DNA from: Streptomyces sp. NL15-2K
Lineage (GTDB): Bacteria; Actinomycetota; Actinomycetes; Streptomycetales; Streptomycetaceae
Reading direction: 5' to 3'
Length of the DNA: 64,000 nt
Assembly: GCF_030551255.1 (NCBI RefSeq)
Contig: NZ_CP130630.1
Location: 11,593,001 to 11,657,000, forward strand
Shown here: piece by piece, positions 1 through 8,281 of the stretch
Layout of the letters: each line of letters opens with the position of its first letter
How positions within the stretch are numbered: position 1 is the first letter of the stretch
Translations under genes and position numbers: made by a program
Notes under the pieces: model-generated
Told to the model about the DNA's origin: nothing
Seen by the model: only the letters and a program-made list of their open reading frames with translations
Database searches by the model: none

Positions 1-573
1 GGCGCACAGCACCAGATCCACGCCGTCGACCGCGTCCTCGGGCGCCTCGGCGGGGACCACCTCGGCCGCCAGGTCGGTGAACGACCCGGCGAACCGGGCT
101 CGGCTGGCCGGGCTCGGGCTGTAGACCCGTACGAAGGTGAGCTCCCGCGTCGCGGCCAGGGCCCGAAGGTGATTCGTCGCCTCGAACCCCGAGCCGATGA
201 CGGCGACCGAGAGCGGCCTTCGCGGTGCCAGGAACCGGACGGCGAGGGCCGAGGTCGCCGCGGTACGGAAGCCCGTGATCGACCGGCCGTCCAGCAGGGC
301 GACGAGCTCGGTGGTCTCGAGGTCGAACAGCGCCACGAGGTAGGCGCCCCTGCGCTTGCCGTTCGACACGGCGATGAGCTTGGCTCCCATCACACCGCTG
401 CTCGGCAGTATCCCGCTGAGGGTGCGCATCCACTCCTCCTCGCCCCTGGCCATCGTCCGCGGGGGAAAGTGTGCTTCGGAGACCGGAGCGGCGTAGGCCT
501 CGTGCAGAGCCTTCAGCGCGGACTCCCAGTCGAGCAGGGAACGGACGTCGTCGTCGGTGAGATACACGGCCAT
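1..573 (-). CDS. ornithine cyclodeaminase / mu-crystallin family protein (C-terminus beyond window)
   Basis: The minus-strand product starts MAVYLTDDDVRSLLDWESAL and carries features of the ornithine cyclodeaminase/mu-crystallin family: a conserved segment GAKLIAVSNGKR, then DGRSITGFRTAATSALA, then the Rossmann stretch VAVIGSGFEATNHLRAL. The ATG at 573 is preceded by AAGGAG at good spacing, which fixes the start. About 191 residues are visible; the rest lies beyond the window edge. Family members deaminate ornithine or reduce cyclic ketimines and imino acids with NAD(P)H. The substrate cannot be told from this part. The region upstream of the gene (574-770) is interrupted by an IS630 element. 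Confidence 0.85.
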   Translation of the reverse strand, partial: MAVYLTDDDVRSLLDWESALKALHEAYAAPVSEAHFPPRTMARGEEEWMRTLSGILPSSGVMGAKLIAVSNGKRRGAYLVALFDLETTELVALLDGRSITGFRTAATSALAVRFLAPRRPLSVAVIGSGFEATNHLRALAATRELTFVRVYSPSPASRARFAGSFTDLAAEVVPAEAPEDAVDGVDLVLCA

Positions 574-770
574 GGGGATGCTCCTTGCGGGTGAGCCGGT
601 CGACCGGAGGAAGGGGGCGCGCGACAGGCCGAAACACGCCATCTCCTCGCGCGCATGGGCTCATTGACGGCGGGGCCGAGCAGATCGCGGGGGATCCGGT
701 GGGCACGAGTCGGGCGACCGGCCCACTCTACTCGATGCGGTACGTATCGTTTCGATTCGTGCTCACATTA

Positions 771-1938
771 CTGACTTCAGCTCGTTGGGGTGAATCTTTG
801 CGAAGCCCCTGAGTGGGTGTGGGTGGGCGGCTGTATCCGTGTGGTGTGAGATATGCGGATGGGGGCGGGCTGACCCCTGCGGGACGTCGGCGCCGGGAGT
901 CGGTTCGGATGCAGGCGGCCGAGTTGTACGAGCAGGAGATCAAGCCGTCGGAGGTCGCACGGCGGCTTCGGGTGAGTGTGAAGTCGGCTTACCACTGGCA
1001 CCAGTTGTGGCGGGACGGCGGTCGTAAGGCTCTGGCTTCCCGCGGCCCGAGCGGATCACGTTGCCGGCTGTCCCCGCGCTGTCTGGAGAAACTGGCCGCG
1101 TACCTCGATGAGGGCCCGGCCGCCCACGGCTGGGTGGAGGACCAGGTGTGGACTGCCGCCCGGGTGGCCACGCTGATCGGCAGGAAGTTTCACGTCTCCT
1201 ACAGCGTCTCCGGCGCCACGAGGCTGATGCACCGGCTCGGCTTCAGCCCGCAGGTCCCCGCACGCAGAGTCGCCGAGCGCGACGAGCAGGCTGTGACCGC
1301 CTGGAAGGAGGCGACCTGGGCGGAGGTAAAAGGGCCCGGGCGGCCTGCGGGGGCTACATCTGCTTCGAGGACGAAGCAGGGTTCACCCGGAAGCCGCCAC
1401 GGGGACGAACCTGGGGCCGGCGAGGGCGCACCCCGGTCGTGACCGTCAGCGGACGACGCTCGGGGCGTCTGTCGGTGGCCGGGCTGATCGCGATACGGCC
1501 GGGCTCGCGCACCCGGCTGTGCCACCGGCTGCGCACCCACCGAGCGGGCGGCAGCGCACGCCGCAGCATGGGCGAGCGGGACTTCATCGCACTCATCGAC
1601 GGTGTCCACCAGCTCGTCAAGGCGCCGATCGTGCTGGTCTGGGACCGGCTCAACACCCACGTCTCCCACGCCATGCGCGAGCTGACCGCCGAGCGGGAGT
1701 GGCTGACGGTGTTCCTGCTGCCCGCCTACTCGCCGGACCTGAATCCCGTCGAGTGGGTGTGGGCGCACGTCAAGCGCAGTCTGGCCAACCTCGCCGTGGT
1801 CGCGCTCGACCGGCTCGAAGCCCTCGTACGAAACCGGCTCAAACGCCTCCAGTACCGGCCCGACACCCTCGACGGCTTCATAGCCGGCACCGGCCTGACC
1901 CTCAACGAACCCACGTCACCTTGACGAGCCGAAGTCAG
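771..1938 (+). mobile_element. IS630-family insertion sequence, complete
   Basis: Imperfect terminal inverted repeats bound this 1168-bp element. The left end reads CTGACTTCAGCTCG at 771 and the right end, on the complement from 1938, reads CTGACTTCGGCTCG; about 19 of the first 23 positions match. Both ends are flanked by TA (769-770 and 1939-1940), the target duplication known for IS630/Tc1-mariner elements. The interior carries one transposase split over two reading frames. The element sits in the intergenic space between the ornithine cyclodeaminase gene and the LysR gene. Confidence 0.9.
846..1924 (+). CDS. IS630 transposase, two overlapping frames joined by a -1 shift
   Basis: The first frame (GTG at 846, stop at 1442) gives VRYADGGGLTPAGRRRR followed by a helix-turn-helix region (EVARRLRVSVKSAYHW) and a winged-helix linker. 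The second frame is open through the overlap (1148-1924) and holds the DDE catalytic domain: FEDEAGF, VWDRLNTH and NPVEWVW supply D, D and E. Continuity needs a -1 shift; an A-AAA-G run at 1328-1332 lies exactly where the frames must join. Fused length is near 359 residues, normal for IS630. Either this is programmed frameshifting, known in several IS families, or a single-base mutation has inactivated the gene. Confidence 0.8.
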
Positions 1939-2004
1939 TAAGTGGCGGCCGCACTGTCCGCAATCCCGTGCGCGCTGGCTACGCCGAGATTTCCCCGAAG
2001 AGGA

Positions 2005-2934
2005 TCATGTGTGATCCCCGACCGCCGGCCGCACCGGTCCGTCCGCAAGGGCCCGGCGGCAGAAGTCGGCGAACGCCTTGGCTCGTCTGGTGAGGTTGGC
2101 GCGGGCGGGCCAGGCGAGCAGCACGGGCATGTCCGGCACCTCCTCCCGGATCTCGCACTCGGCCAGCGGTACGCCCTCGTGGCTGATGCCGGAGGCGGGC
2201 CGCTGGATCAGAAGTGAGTAGCCGAGGCCCCGGGCCACCAGGGACCGCACCGTCTCGAAGCTGCTGGTCGTGTGCCGGATCACCGGTCGTATGCCGAGTG
2301 AAGCGAGCAACTCCGTGAAGTAGTGCCGACTCGGCGGGTTGTCGAGCATGACCATCGGTTCGTCCGCGAGGTCGTGCAGGCTCACCGGCGCCTGTCCGGC
2401 CAGTGGGTGCGCGCGGGGCAGGAGCAGATGCGGCCTGGTGATGTACAGCGTCTCCTGCTGGATGCCCGGCTGCAGGTCGAGGTCGTACAGCAGGGCCATC
2501 TCGCAGCTGCCGTCGAGAAGTTTCTCCTGCAGTTCCACCTGAGTGCCCTCCGCGAAGCTCAGCCGCACCGTCGGATGCTCGGTGGCGAAGCCCTCCAGGA
2601 CGCCGGGCATCAGGAACGGGGCCAGGGTCGTGTAGCAGCCGACCGTCAGGTTTCCGGAGAGCTCCCCGCCCAGGTTGCGTGCACTGGAGACCAGTTCGTC
2701 CGCGTGGGCTAGCAGCGGGCGCGCGTCGGCGAGCACGGCCAGGCCGGCCTGAGTGATCGTCAGCCCTTTGGCCTGGCGGCGCATGAACAGCTGGACGCCG
2801 AGGGTGCGCTCGAGCTCGCTGACGGCCAGGGCGATCGTCGACTGGGAGATGTGCTCGCGTGCCGCGGCGCCCGCAATGGTTCCGGCCTCGGCCGCCGCCA
2901 CGAAGAACCGGAGCTGGCGCAGTGAGAGCGTCAT
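2005..2934 (-). CDS. LysR-family transcriptional regulator, divergent from the P450 operon
   Basis: The 309-residue product begins MTLSLRQLRFFVAAAEAGTI with a classic LysR winged helix-turn-helix (AAAREHISQSTIALAVSELERTLG) at about residues 15-45, followed by a periplasmic-binding-like effector domain. ATG at 2934 was chosen because it places the helix-turn-helix at the normal distance from the N-terminus; the frame stays open to 3111 but that part is not LysR-like. The gene is transcribed away from the P450 operon and shares a 148-bp intergenic region with it, the usual layout for a LysR protein controlling the neighbouring catabolic genes. The effector is probably an aromatic substrate or intermediate (inference). 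Confidence 0.9.
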   Translation of the reverse strand: MTLSLRQLRFFVAAAEAGTIAGAAAREHISQSTIALAVSELERTLGVQLFMRRQAKGLTITQAGLAVLADARPLLAHADELVSSARNLGGELSGNLTVGCYTTLAPFLMPGVLEGFATEHPTVRLSFAEGTQVELQEKLLDGSCEMALLYDLDLQPGIQQETLYITRPHLLLPRAHPLAGQAPVSLHDLADEPMVMLDNPPSRHYFTELLASLGIRPVIRHTTSSFETVRSLVARGLGYSLLIQRPASGISHEGVPLAECEIREEVPDMPVLLAWPARANLTRRAKAFADFCRRALADGPVRPAVGDHT

Positions 2935-3040
2935 GGTCCATACCTCAGGATTCCTGTGGTTGTTGTCGGCGCATTGCTGGATTCCAGAGTATTCCGTGCT
3001 CAGGCGGCGTACCGCACAGTCGTTGCAGCCCGATGCGGCC

Positions 3041-3061
3041 GACATCCCCTGTCCGGATGTC
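3041..3061. promoter_or_regulatory. inverted repeat in the LysR/P450 intergenic region
   Basis: GACATCC (3041-3047) and GGATGTC (3055-3061) form a perfect 7-bp inverted repeat with a 7-bp spacer, ending 10 bp before the GAGGAG ribosome-binding site of the P450 gene. It could be an operator, for the divergent LysR protein or another factor, or a 5'-UTR stem-loop. No function is proven. Confidence 0.4.
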
Positions 3062-3082
3062 GCCGACACGTGAGGAGCCGCA

Positions 3083-4276
3083 ATGCCCATCGCACGCAAT
3101 CTCACCAGCAAGGACCTCTACGCCGATCCGTATCCCGTCTACCGCGAACTCAGGGACGACGAGCCCTGGGCCTGGTCGGACGGGCTCGGTCTGTGGCTCG
3201 TCAGCCGCTACGAGGACGTCGTCTTCGTCGACGAGCACCCCGAGATCTTCACCGCGCACCAGGAGAACTCCCTCGCCGAACGCACCATGGGTCTGGTCAT
3301 GATCCGAACCGACGGCGACGCCCACCGCAGGCTGCGCTCGGCGGTGGACGGCCCGCTGAAGCGTCGCAACGTGCGTCAGCAGTGGTCGGCGGGGCTCACC
3401 TCGCACGCCACGGAACTCGCCGCGCGGTTGGCCGAGAAGCCGGAGTTCGACCTGGTGACGGACTTCGCGGCGCCGTTCGCCGCTCAGGCGCTGATGCGGA
3501 CGGCGGGGCTGCCCGACGTGACCACCGAGCAGGTGGTCGAGTGGTCGCGTGCCTTCATCGCGGGTCTGGCCAACCACGACGACGACCCCGCGGTCTGGGA
3601 ACGGGCCGGACGCGCCAGGGCCGAGGTGGGGGAGCTGGTCCGCGAGGCCGTCGCCCGCGTGACGGCCGCACCGGACCACACCGTGATCTCCGCGATGGTG
3701 CACGCCGAACTCGCCGAACCGCTGTCGGCCGAGGAGATCGCCACTCAGGTGCGTCTGATGATCTCAGGCGGCTTCAACGAGCCCTGGCACGCGCTGGCCA
3801 CCCTGGTCTGGCAGCTGTGTGAACAGCCTCAGCTGCGCGACCGCGTGCTGGCCGACTCCGAGGCCCTCGACGCGGCCATCGAGGAGACGATGCGCTGGCT
3901 GACCCCCGTCGGAGCCTTTCCGCGCCAGCTCGCCGTCGACCACACGGTGGGGGACGTGACCTTGCGGGCCGGGGACAAGCTGCTCGCGCTCGCCGCGTCG
4001 GCCAACCGGGACGACCGGAAGTTCGCCGCACCCGACGCCTTCGACATCGACCGTCCCGAACTGTCGGACCACCTGGCCTTCTCGCTAGGCGCCCACTACT
4101 GCCTCGGCACCTATCTGGCACGGGAGCAGCTCCGCACCGCGGTGCCCGCACTGTTCAACTCGCTCACCGGGCTGCGCGTCACCAGCACTCCGAACCTCGT
4201 CGGCTGGATGTTCCGCGGACCGGAATCGGTCCTCATGCGTCACGACGCCCAGGGCGTGAAGGGAGCGGCACAGTGA
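3083..4276 (+). CDS. cytochrome P450, candidate aryl O-demethylase
   Basis: The 397-residue soluble P450 carries the heme-binding signature FSLGAHYCLG with Cys340 as thiolate ligand and the K-helix pair Glu268-Arg271 in EETMR. The I-helix reads ISGGFNEPWHAL at residues 227-238; the usual acid-alcohol pair (Asp/Glu-Thr) is replaced by Asn232-Glu233, so proton delivery probably differs from P450cam. ATG at 3083 follows GAGGAG. The stop overlaps the GTG of a Rieske ferredoxin, and a ferredoxin reductase and formaldehyde-processing genes follow. That context suggests oxidative O- or N-demethylation of a small, probably aromatic, substrate releasing formaldehyde. Substrate and CYP family are inferred only. 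Confidence 0.93.
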   Translation: MPIARNLTSKDLYADPYPVYRELRDDEPWAWSDGLGLWLVSRYEDVVFVDEHPEIFTAHQENSLAERTMGLVMIRTDGDAHRRLRSAVDGPLKRRNVRQQWSAGLTSHATELAARLAEKPEFDLVTDFAAPFAAQALMRTAGLPDVTTEQVVEWSRAFIAGLANHDDDPAVWERAGRARAEVGELVREAVARVTAAPDHTVISAMVHAELAEPLSAEEIATQVRLMISGGFNEPWHALATLVWQLCEQPQLRDRVLADSEALDAAIEETMRWLTPVGAFPRQLAVDHTVGDVTLRAGDKLLALAASANRDDRKFAAPDAFDIDRPELSDHLAFSLGAHYCLGTYLAREQLRTAVPALFNSLTGLRVTSTPNLVGWMFRGPESVLMRHDAQGVKGAAQ

Positions 4277-4611
4277 TACAGCTCTGTCCGATCGCGGATC
4301 TCACCCCCGGTGTGGTCACCCGGATCGTCAGGCCCGACGTGCCGGTTCCGCTGGCACTCGTCAAGGTCGGCGAACGTGTCTTCTGTATCGACGACACCTG
4401 CTCCCACGAGACCGCCTCGCTGTCCGACGGCTGGCTCGACGGCCATGAGATCGAATGCCCGCTGCACGAGTCACGTTTCGACCTGCGCACCGGCAGGCCC
4501 GACTGCCCGCCCGCGCGGCGGCCCATCCGTACCCACGTCGTGCAGGTCGTCGACGGCATGGTGTGCGTCGACGCAACGTCGTTGGCTCCGACCGCGGAGA
4601 CCGCGCGATGA
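4273..4611 (+). CDS. Rieske-type [2Fe-2S] ferredoxin, probable P450 redox partner
   Basis: The 112-residue product has the Rieske ligand set: Cys43-x-His45 in CSHETAS and Cys62-x2-His65 in CPLHESRF, 16 residues apart. This matches the small non-heme dioxygenase ferredoxins (BphF/NirD type). GTG at 4273 overlaps the P450 stop, and its own stop overlaps the reductase ATG, so the three genes are translationally coupled. The expected role is single-electron transfer from the FAD reductase encoded next to the P450. Bacterial P450s more often use vertebrate-type [2Fe-2S] or 3Fe-4S ferredoxins, which makes this pairing notable. A Rieske oxygenase partner encoded elsewhere is possible but none is in the window. 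Confidence 0.92.
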   Translation: MIQLCPIADLTPGVVTRIVRPDVPVPLALVKVGERVFCIDDTCSHETASLSDGWLDGHEIECPLHESRFDLRTGRPDCPPARRPIRTHVVQVVDGMVCVDATSLAPTAETAR

Positions 4612-5789
4612 CCACGATCGCCGTCGTCGGCACCGGACTGGCGGGCGTCAGAGCCGCCGAAGCCCTCCGCGCCGACGGCTACGACGGGCGTCTCGTGCTG
4701 GTCGGCGAGGAAGCCGCACAGCCCTACGACCGGCCTCCGTTGTCCAAGCAGGTCCTGCTGGGCAAGTGCGAGAGCCAGGACATCGCGCTGACGGACGATG
4801 ACCTGCGTGCCGTGCTCGACGCCGAATGGCTGCTCGGTACCCGCGCCACCGCTCTCGATCCGGCCTCACGGGCGCTCACCCTCGCCGACGGGCGAAACCT
4901 GCACGCGGACGGTGTGGTCATCGCCACGGGAGCCCGCGCTCGCACACTCCCCGGAATGCCGCGGCTGCGTGGGGTGCACACCCTCCGCACGCTCGATGAC
5001 GCACACCGATTGCGCGAGGACCTGTCCCGGCCCGGCCGGGTCGTCGTGGTGGGAGGCGGGTTCATCGGCGCGGAGGTCGCCTCCTCGGCGCGTGCCCTCG
5101 GACACGAGGTGACCATTGTCGAGTACGAACAGAAGCCGCTGCTACGTCAGTTGGGTCCCGACGCCGCCGGCATCCTGGGTCGCCTGCACACGGACCACGG
5201 GGTCGCTCTGGTGACCGGCGTGGCTGTCACGGGCCTCGTCGGCGAGGACGGGGTGCGAGCGGTGGAGTTGTCCGACGGCCGCTCCCTTCCCGCGGACGTG
5301 GTGGTCGTCGGCGTGGGAGCCGTGCCCAACACCGAGTGGCTGACGGGTTCCGGTGTCGCCTGCGACAACGGCGTTCTCACGGACGAGCGGTGCCGGACCA
5401 CCGTGCTCGGGGTCGTCGCGGCGGGCGACGTGGCCGCGTACCGCTGCCGCGGCGGGCGGCTGCGCATCGAGCACTGGACCAACGCGCGGGACATGCCGGT
5501 CATCGCGGCCGGATCGCTGCTGGCCACGTTGCGAGGGCAGGACCCCACGGGACAACCGGTCCACGACCCGCTGCCCTATGTGTGGTCGGACCAGTACGGC
5601 GTCCACCTCCAGATCGCCGGCCGACCTGGCGTCGACGACGTGCTCGAACTCGTCTCGGGCTCGTTCGACGACAGCTTCGCAGCCGTGTACCGGCGCGACG
5701 GCGAGATCTCCGGCGTCCTCGCGGTCGACAGCCCAAGGGAGTTCGGACGGCTGCGGCGGGATCTCCGCAGCGCCTGGAGCATCCGGTAG
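4608..5789 (+). CDS. FAD-dependent ferredoxin reductase
   Basis: The 393-residue protein resembles the BphA4/putidaredoxin reductase family. It has an N-terminal FAD dinucleotide fold ([17 protein letters not shown]), the family motif YDRPPLSKQ, a second NAD-binding fold ([20 protein letters not shown]) near residue 145, and the late FAD motif [11 protein letters not shown]-terminal reductase domain follows ([10 protein letters not shown]...). ATG at 4608 overlaps the TGA of the Rieske gene. It should oxidise NADH and feed electrons to the Rieske ferredoxin and then the P450. With its two neighbours it forms a self-contained class-I-like P450 system. Confidence 0.93.
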   Translation: MTTIAVVGTGLAGVRAAEALRADGYDGRLVLVGEEAAQPYDRPPLSKQVLLGKCESQDIALTDDDLRAVLDAEWLLGTRATALDPASRALTLADGRNLHADGVVIATGARARTLPGMPRLRGVHTLRTLDDAHRLREDLSRPGRVVVVGGGFIGAEVASSARALGHEVTIVEYEQKPLLRQLGPDAAGILGRLHTDHGVALVTGVAVTGLVGEDGVRAVELSDGRSLPADVVVVGVGAVPNTEWLTGSGVACDNGVLTDERCRTTVLGVVAAGDVAAYRCRGGRLRIEHWTNARDMPVIAAGSLLATLRGQDPTGQPVHDPLPYVWSDQYGVHLQIAGRPGVDDVLELVSGSFDDSFAAVYRRDGEISGVLAVDSPREFGRLRRDLRSAWSIR

Positions 5790-5838
5790 CCCAGTCGACG
5801 CGTCGCCGACCCACTCAACTTCCCAGAGGAACACAGAT

Positions 5839-6921
5839 ATGTCTCATGAAGTCCGCGCTGTCCTGGCCCGGAGCAAAGGCGCCCCTGTCTCGGTGGAGAC
5901 CGTCCTGGTGCCCGACCCCGGACCGGGGGAGGCCCTGGTGCGGGTGCAGGCCTGCGGGGTGTGCCACACCGACCTGCACTACCGGGAGGGCGCCATCGGG
6001 GACGACTTCCCCTACCTGCTCGGCCACGAGGCCGCGGGAGTCGTCGAAGCGGTCGGTGAAGTCGTCACCGACGTCGTCCCCGGTGATTTCGTCATCCTCA
6101 ACTGGCGGGCGGTGTGCGGGCGATGCCGTGCCTGTCGGCGCGGCCGGCCCTGGTACTGCTTCGACACGCACAACGCACGGCAGAAGATGACGCTGAAGGA
6201 CGGCACGGAGCTGGCCCCCGCCCTCGGTATCGGGGCCTTCGCGGAGAAGACCCTCGTGGCCGCCGGCCAGTGCACGAAAGTCCCCCAGGTCCGGCCCGAA
6301 GCGGCCGGCCTCCTCGGCTGCGGGCTCATGGCCGGACTGGGAGCCGCGCTCAACACCGCACCCGTCAGCAGGGGACAGAGCGTCGCGGTGATCGGCTGCG
6401 GCGGCGTCGGCGACGCGGCGATCGCCGGTGCCCGACTCGCCGGAGCGGCCAGGATCATCGCAGTGGACATCGACGACCGGAAGCTGGCCCTGGCTGAGAC
6501 CTTCGGCGCCACACACACCGTCAACTCCCGCGACACCGACCCCGTGACGGCGATCCGCGAGCTCACTGGCGGGCACGGAGCGGACGTGGTGATCGATGCC
6601 GTCGGCCGTCCGGAGACGTACCAGCAGGCCTTCCACGCCCGAGACCTGGCCGGGACCGTCGTGCTGGTGGGGGTCCCGACGCCGGACATGAAGCTGGAGC
6701 TGCCGCTGCTGGACGTCTTCGGCCGCGGTGGGGCGCTGAAGTCCTCCTGGTACGGCGACTGCCTGCCCTCGAGGGACTTTCCGATGCTGGTCGACCTGTA
6801 CCGCCAAGGGCGACTGGACCTGGACGCTTTCGTCACCGAAACGATCACCCTCGACGAGGTGGAGAAGGCCTTCGAGAAGATGCACTCAGGTGAGGTGCTG
6901 CGGTCCGTGGTGGTGCTCTGA
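5839..6921 (+). CDS. mscR: S-(hydroxymethyl)mycothiol dehydrogenase (zinc alcohol dehydrogenase class III type)
   Basis: The 360-residue medium-chain dehydrogenase has the catalytic zinc site [13 protein letters not shown] and GHEAAG, the structural zinc cysteines [15 protein letters not shown], and a Rossmann motif [11 protein letters not shown]. Segments such as [29 protein letters not shown] and [13 protein letters not shown] are typical of the mycothiol-dependent formaldehyde dehydrogenase (AdhE2/MscR). ATG at 5839 follows AGAGGA. The enzyme oxidises the spontaneous adduct of mycothiol and formaldehyde. Its place 49 bp after the P450 redox genes argues that the P450 reaction releases formaldehyde. 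Confidence 0.9.
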   Translation: MSHEVRAVLARSKGAPVSVETVLVPDPGPGEALVRVQACGVCHTDLHYREGAIGDDFPYLLGHEAAGVVEAVGEVVTDVVPGDFVILNWRAVCGRCRACRRGRPWYCFDTHNARQKMTLKDGTELAPALGIGAFAEKTLVAAGQCTKVPQVRPEAAGLLGCGLMAGLGAALNTAPVSRGQSVAVIGCGGVGDAAIAGARLAGAARIIAVDIDDRKLALAETFGATHTVNSRDTDPVTAIRELTGGHGADVVIDAVGRPETYQQAFHARDLAGTVVLVGVPTPDMKLELPLLDVFGRGGALKSSWYGDCLPSRDFPMLVDLYRQGRLDLDAFVTETITLDEVEKAFEKMHSGEVLRSVVVL

Positions 6922-7551
6922 GTGGCCGCACGAGTCGAACACGTCGTCACCACCGGAGAGTTCACCCTCGACGGCGGTACGTGGGAAGTGGACAACAATG
7001 TCTGGATCGTCGGGAACGACGAGGAGGCCCTCGTCATCGACGCCTCTCACGACGCGGACGCGATCGCCGCAGCCGTCGGGGAGCGTCGACTGACCGCGAT
7101 CGTGTGCACGCATGCGCACAACGACCACATCAATGCCGCCCCGGCGCTCGCCGCCCGCACCGGTGCACCGATCCTTCTGCACCTGGACGACCGCATCCTG
7201 TGGCGGAACGTCCACCCGGACAGATCCCCGGACGGTTACCTTTCCGACCGGCGTCGGCTCACAGTCGCCGGTACGGAACTCATCGTGCTGCACACGCCCG
7301 GCCACAGCCCTGGGGCCATCTGTCTGTACGCGCCGGACCTCGGCACCGTCTTCACCGGCGACACGCTCTTCGCCGACGGCCCGGGGGCCACCGGGCGGTC
7401 GTTCTCGGACTTCCCCACCATCATCCGTTCGATCCGCAGCGAACTCCTGCCCCTGCCGCCGGACACCCGGGTGCTCACCGGGCACGGAGCGACCACGACC
7501 ATCGGGGCCGAGGCTCCGCAGCTGGAGGAGTGGATCGTCCGCGGCCACTGA
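6922..7551 (+). CDS. MBL-fold metallohydrolase of the mscR-linked type
   Basis: The 209-residue protein has the glyoxalase II-like metal motif THAHNDH near residue 60, then HTPGHSPGAICLY and FTGDTLFADGPG. GTG at 6922 follows the mscR stop immediately, so the two genes are co-translated. Homologues lie directly downstream of mscR in many actinobacteria; by analogy with glutathione pathways the product may hydrolyse S-formylmycothiol to formate and mycothiol. That activity is inference from neighbourhood and fold. It is the last gene of the first catabolic operon. Confidence 0.88.
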   Translation: MAARVEHVVTTGEFTLDGGTWEVDNNVWIVGNDEEALVIDASHDADAIAAAVGERRLTAIVCTHAHNDHINAAPALAARTGAPILLHLDDRILWRNVHPDRSPDGYLSDRRRLTVAGTELIVLHTPGHSPGAICLYAPDLGTVFTGDTLFADGPGATGRSFSDFPTIIRSIRSELLPLPPDTRVLTGHGATTTIGAEAPQLEEWIVRGH

Positions 7552-7601
7552 ATTCTCCGCTCCGGTCTTCCCAGGAGCGGTCGGCACAGGTACCGTCCAA
7601 A

Positions 7602-7619
7602 TAATCAAAGCTTTGATTA
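7602..7619. promoter_or_regulatory. perfect 18-bp palindrome upstream of the hpa operon
   Basis: TAATCAAAGCTTTGATTA is a perfect palindrome in an otherwise GC-rich region, 118 bp before the hpaC start. Its length, AT-richness and position fit an operator for a dimeric MarR-, TetR- or GntR-type regulator controlling the hpaC-hpaD operon. The TetR gene at the far end of the operon (14855-15463) is the nearest candidate, but a different palindrome lies in front of that gene. Confidence 0.65.
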
Positions 7620-7736
7620 CATGCTTTGACCAGGATCTTGCCCGCTTCGTCCCCGGCCCTGCTGGGGCCGGCGCCGCCCCTCCCCGGCCTTGTGCCAGAG
7701 GGCACAGTCGGCGAATCGACTCAAGGAGTCCTCCTC

Positions 7737-8240
7737 ATGTCCCGAGCCCTTGCCCCTCCCAGCCCCGGCGCCTTGCGCGCCTGCATGTCCCGGTTCACCA
7801 CCGGCGTCACCGTCGTGACGTACGCGGGCGAGGATGGTCCCCGGGGCGCGACCATGAACTCCTTCACGTCCGTCTCCGCCGATCCCGCGCTGGTGCTCGT
7901 CAGCGTCGCCCGACGCGCCCGCTGCCACGACCAGCTGATCGACAGCTCCTTCTGCGTCAACATCCTCGGCGCCGAACAGGAGCCGCTGGCCCGGCTGTTC
8001 GCCGGGGCACAGGGCGCCACAGAGCCCCGCTGGGCGACCGCGGCCCGGGTGCCCCGCCTCACGAACCCCCTGGCATGGGTGGAGTGCGAGCCGTGGCAGG
8101 CGTACGACGGCGGAGACCACACCCTCCTCGTCGGCCGCGTCACCGACCTCGGCCACCGCGACGGCGACGCCCTCACTTACGCCTGGAGCCGCTTCGGCAC
8201 CGCGGCCGAGTCCACCGACGGCATCGAACACCTCATCTGA
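7737..8240 (+). CDS. hpaC: flavin reductase component of 4-hydroxyphenylacetate 3-monooxygenase
   Basis: The 167-residue protein is a flavin reductase-like domain protein: CMSRFTTGVTVVTY near the N-terminus, GATMNSFTSVSADPALVLVSVARRAR (the flavin-binding region) and FCVNILG. ATG at 7737 is preceded by AAGGAG. It should reduce FMN/FAD with NADH and hand the reduced flavin to the hydroxylase encoded 41 bp downstream. The first gene of the second catabolic operon, it lies behind the 18-bp palindrome. Confidence 0.88.
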   Translation: MSRALAPPSPGALRACMSRFTTGVTVVTYAGEDGPRGATMNSFTSVSADPALVLVSVARRARCHDQLIDSSFCVNILGAEQEPLARLFAGAQGATEPRWATAARVPRLTNPLAWVECEPWQAYDGGDHTLLVGRVTDLGHRDGDALTYAWSRFGTAAESTDGIEHLI

Positions 8241-8281
8241 ACCCGCCCCCTGCCGCTGATCACCTCCACAGGAGAACCACC

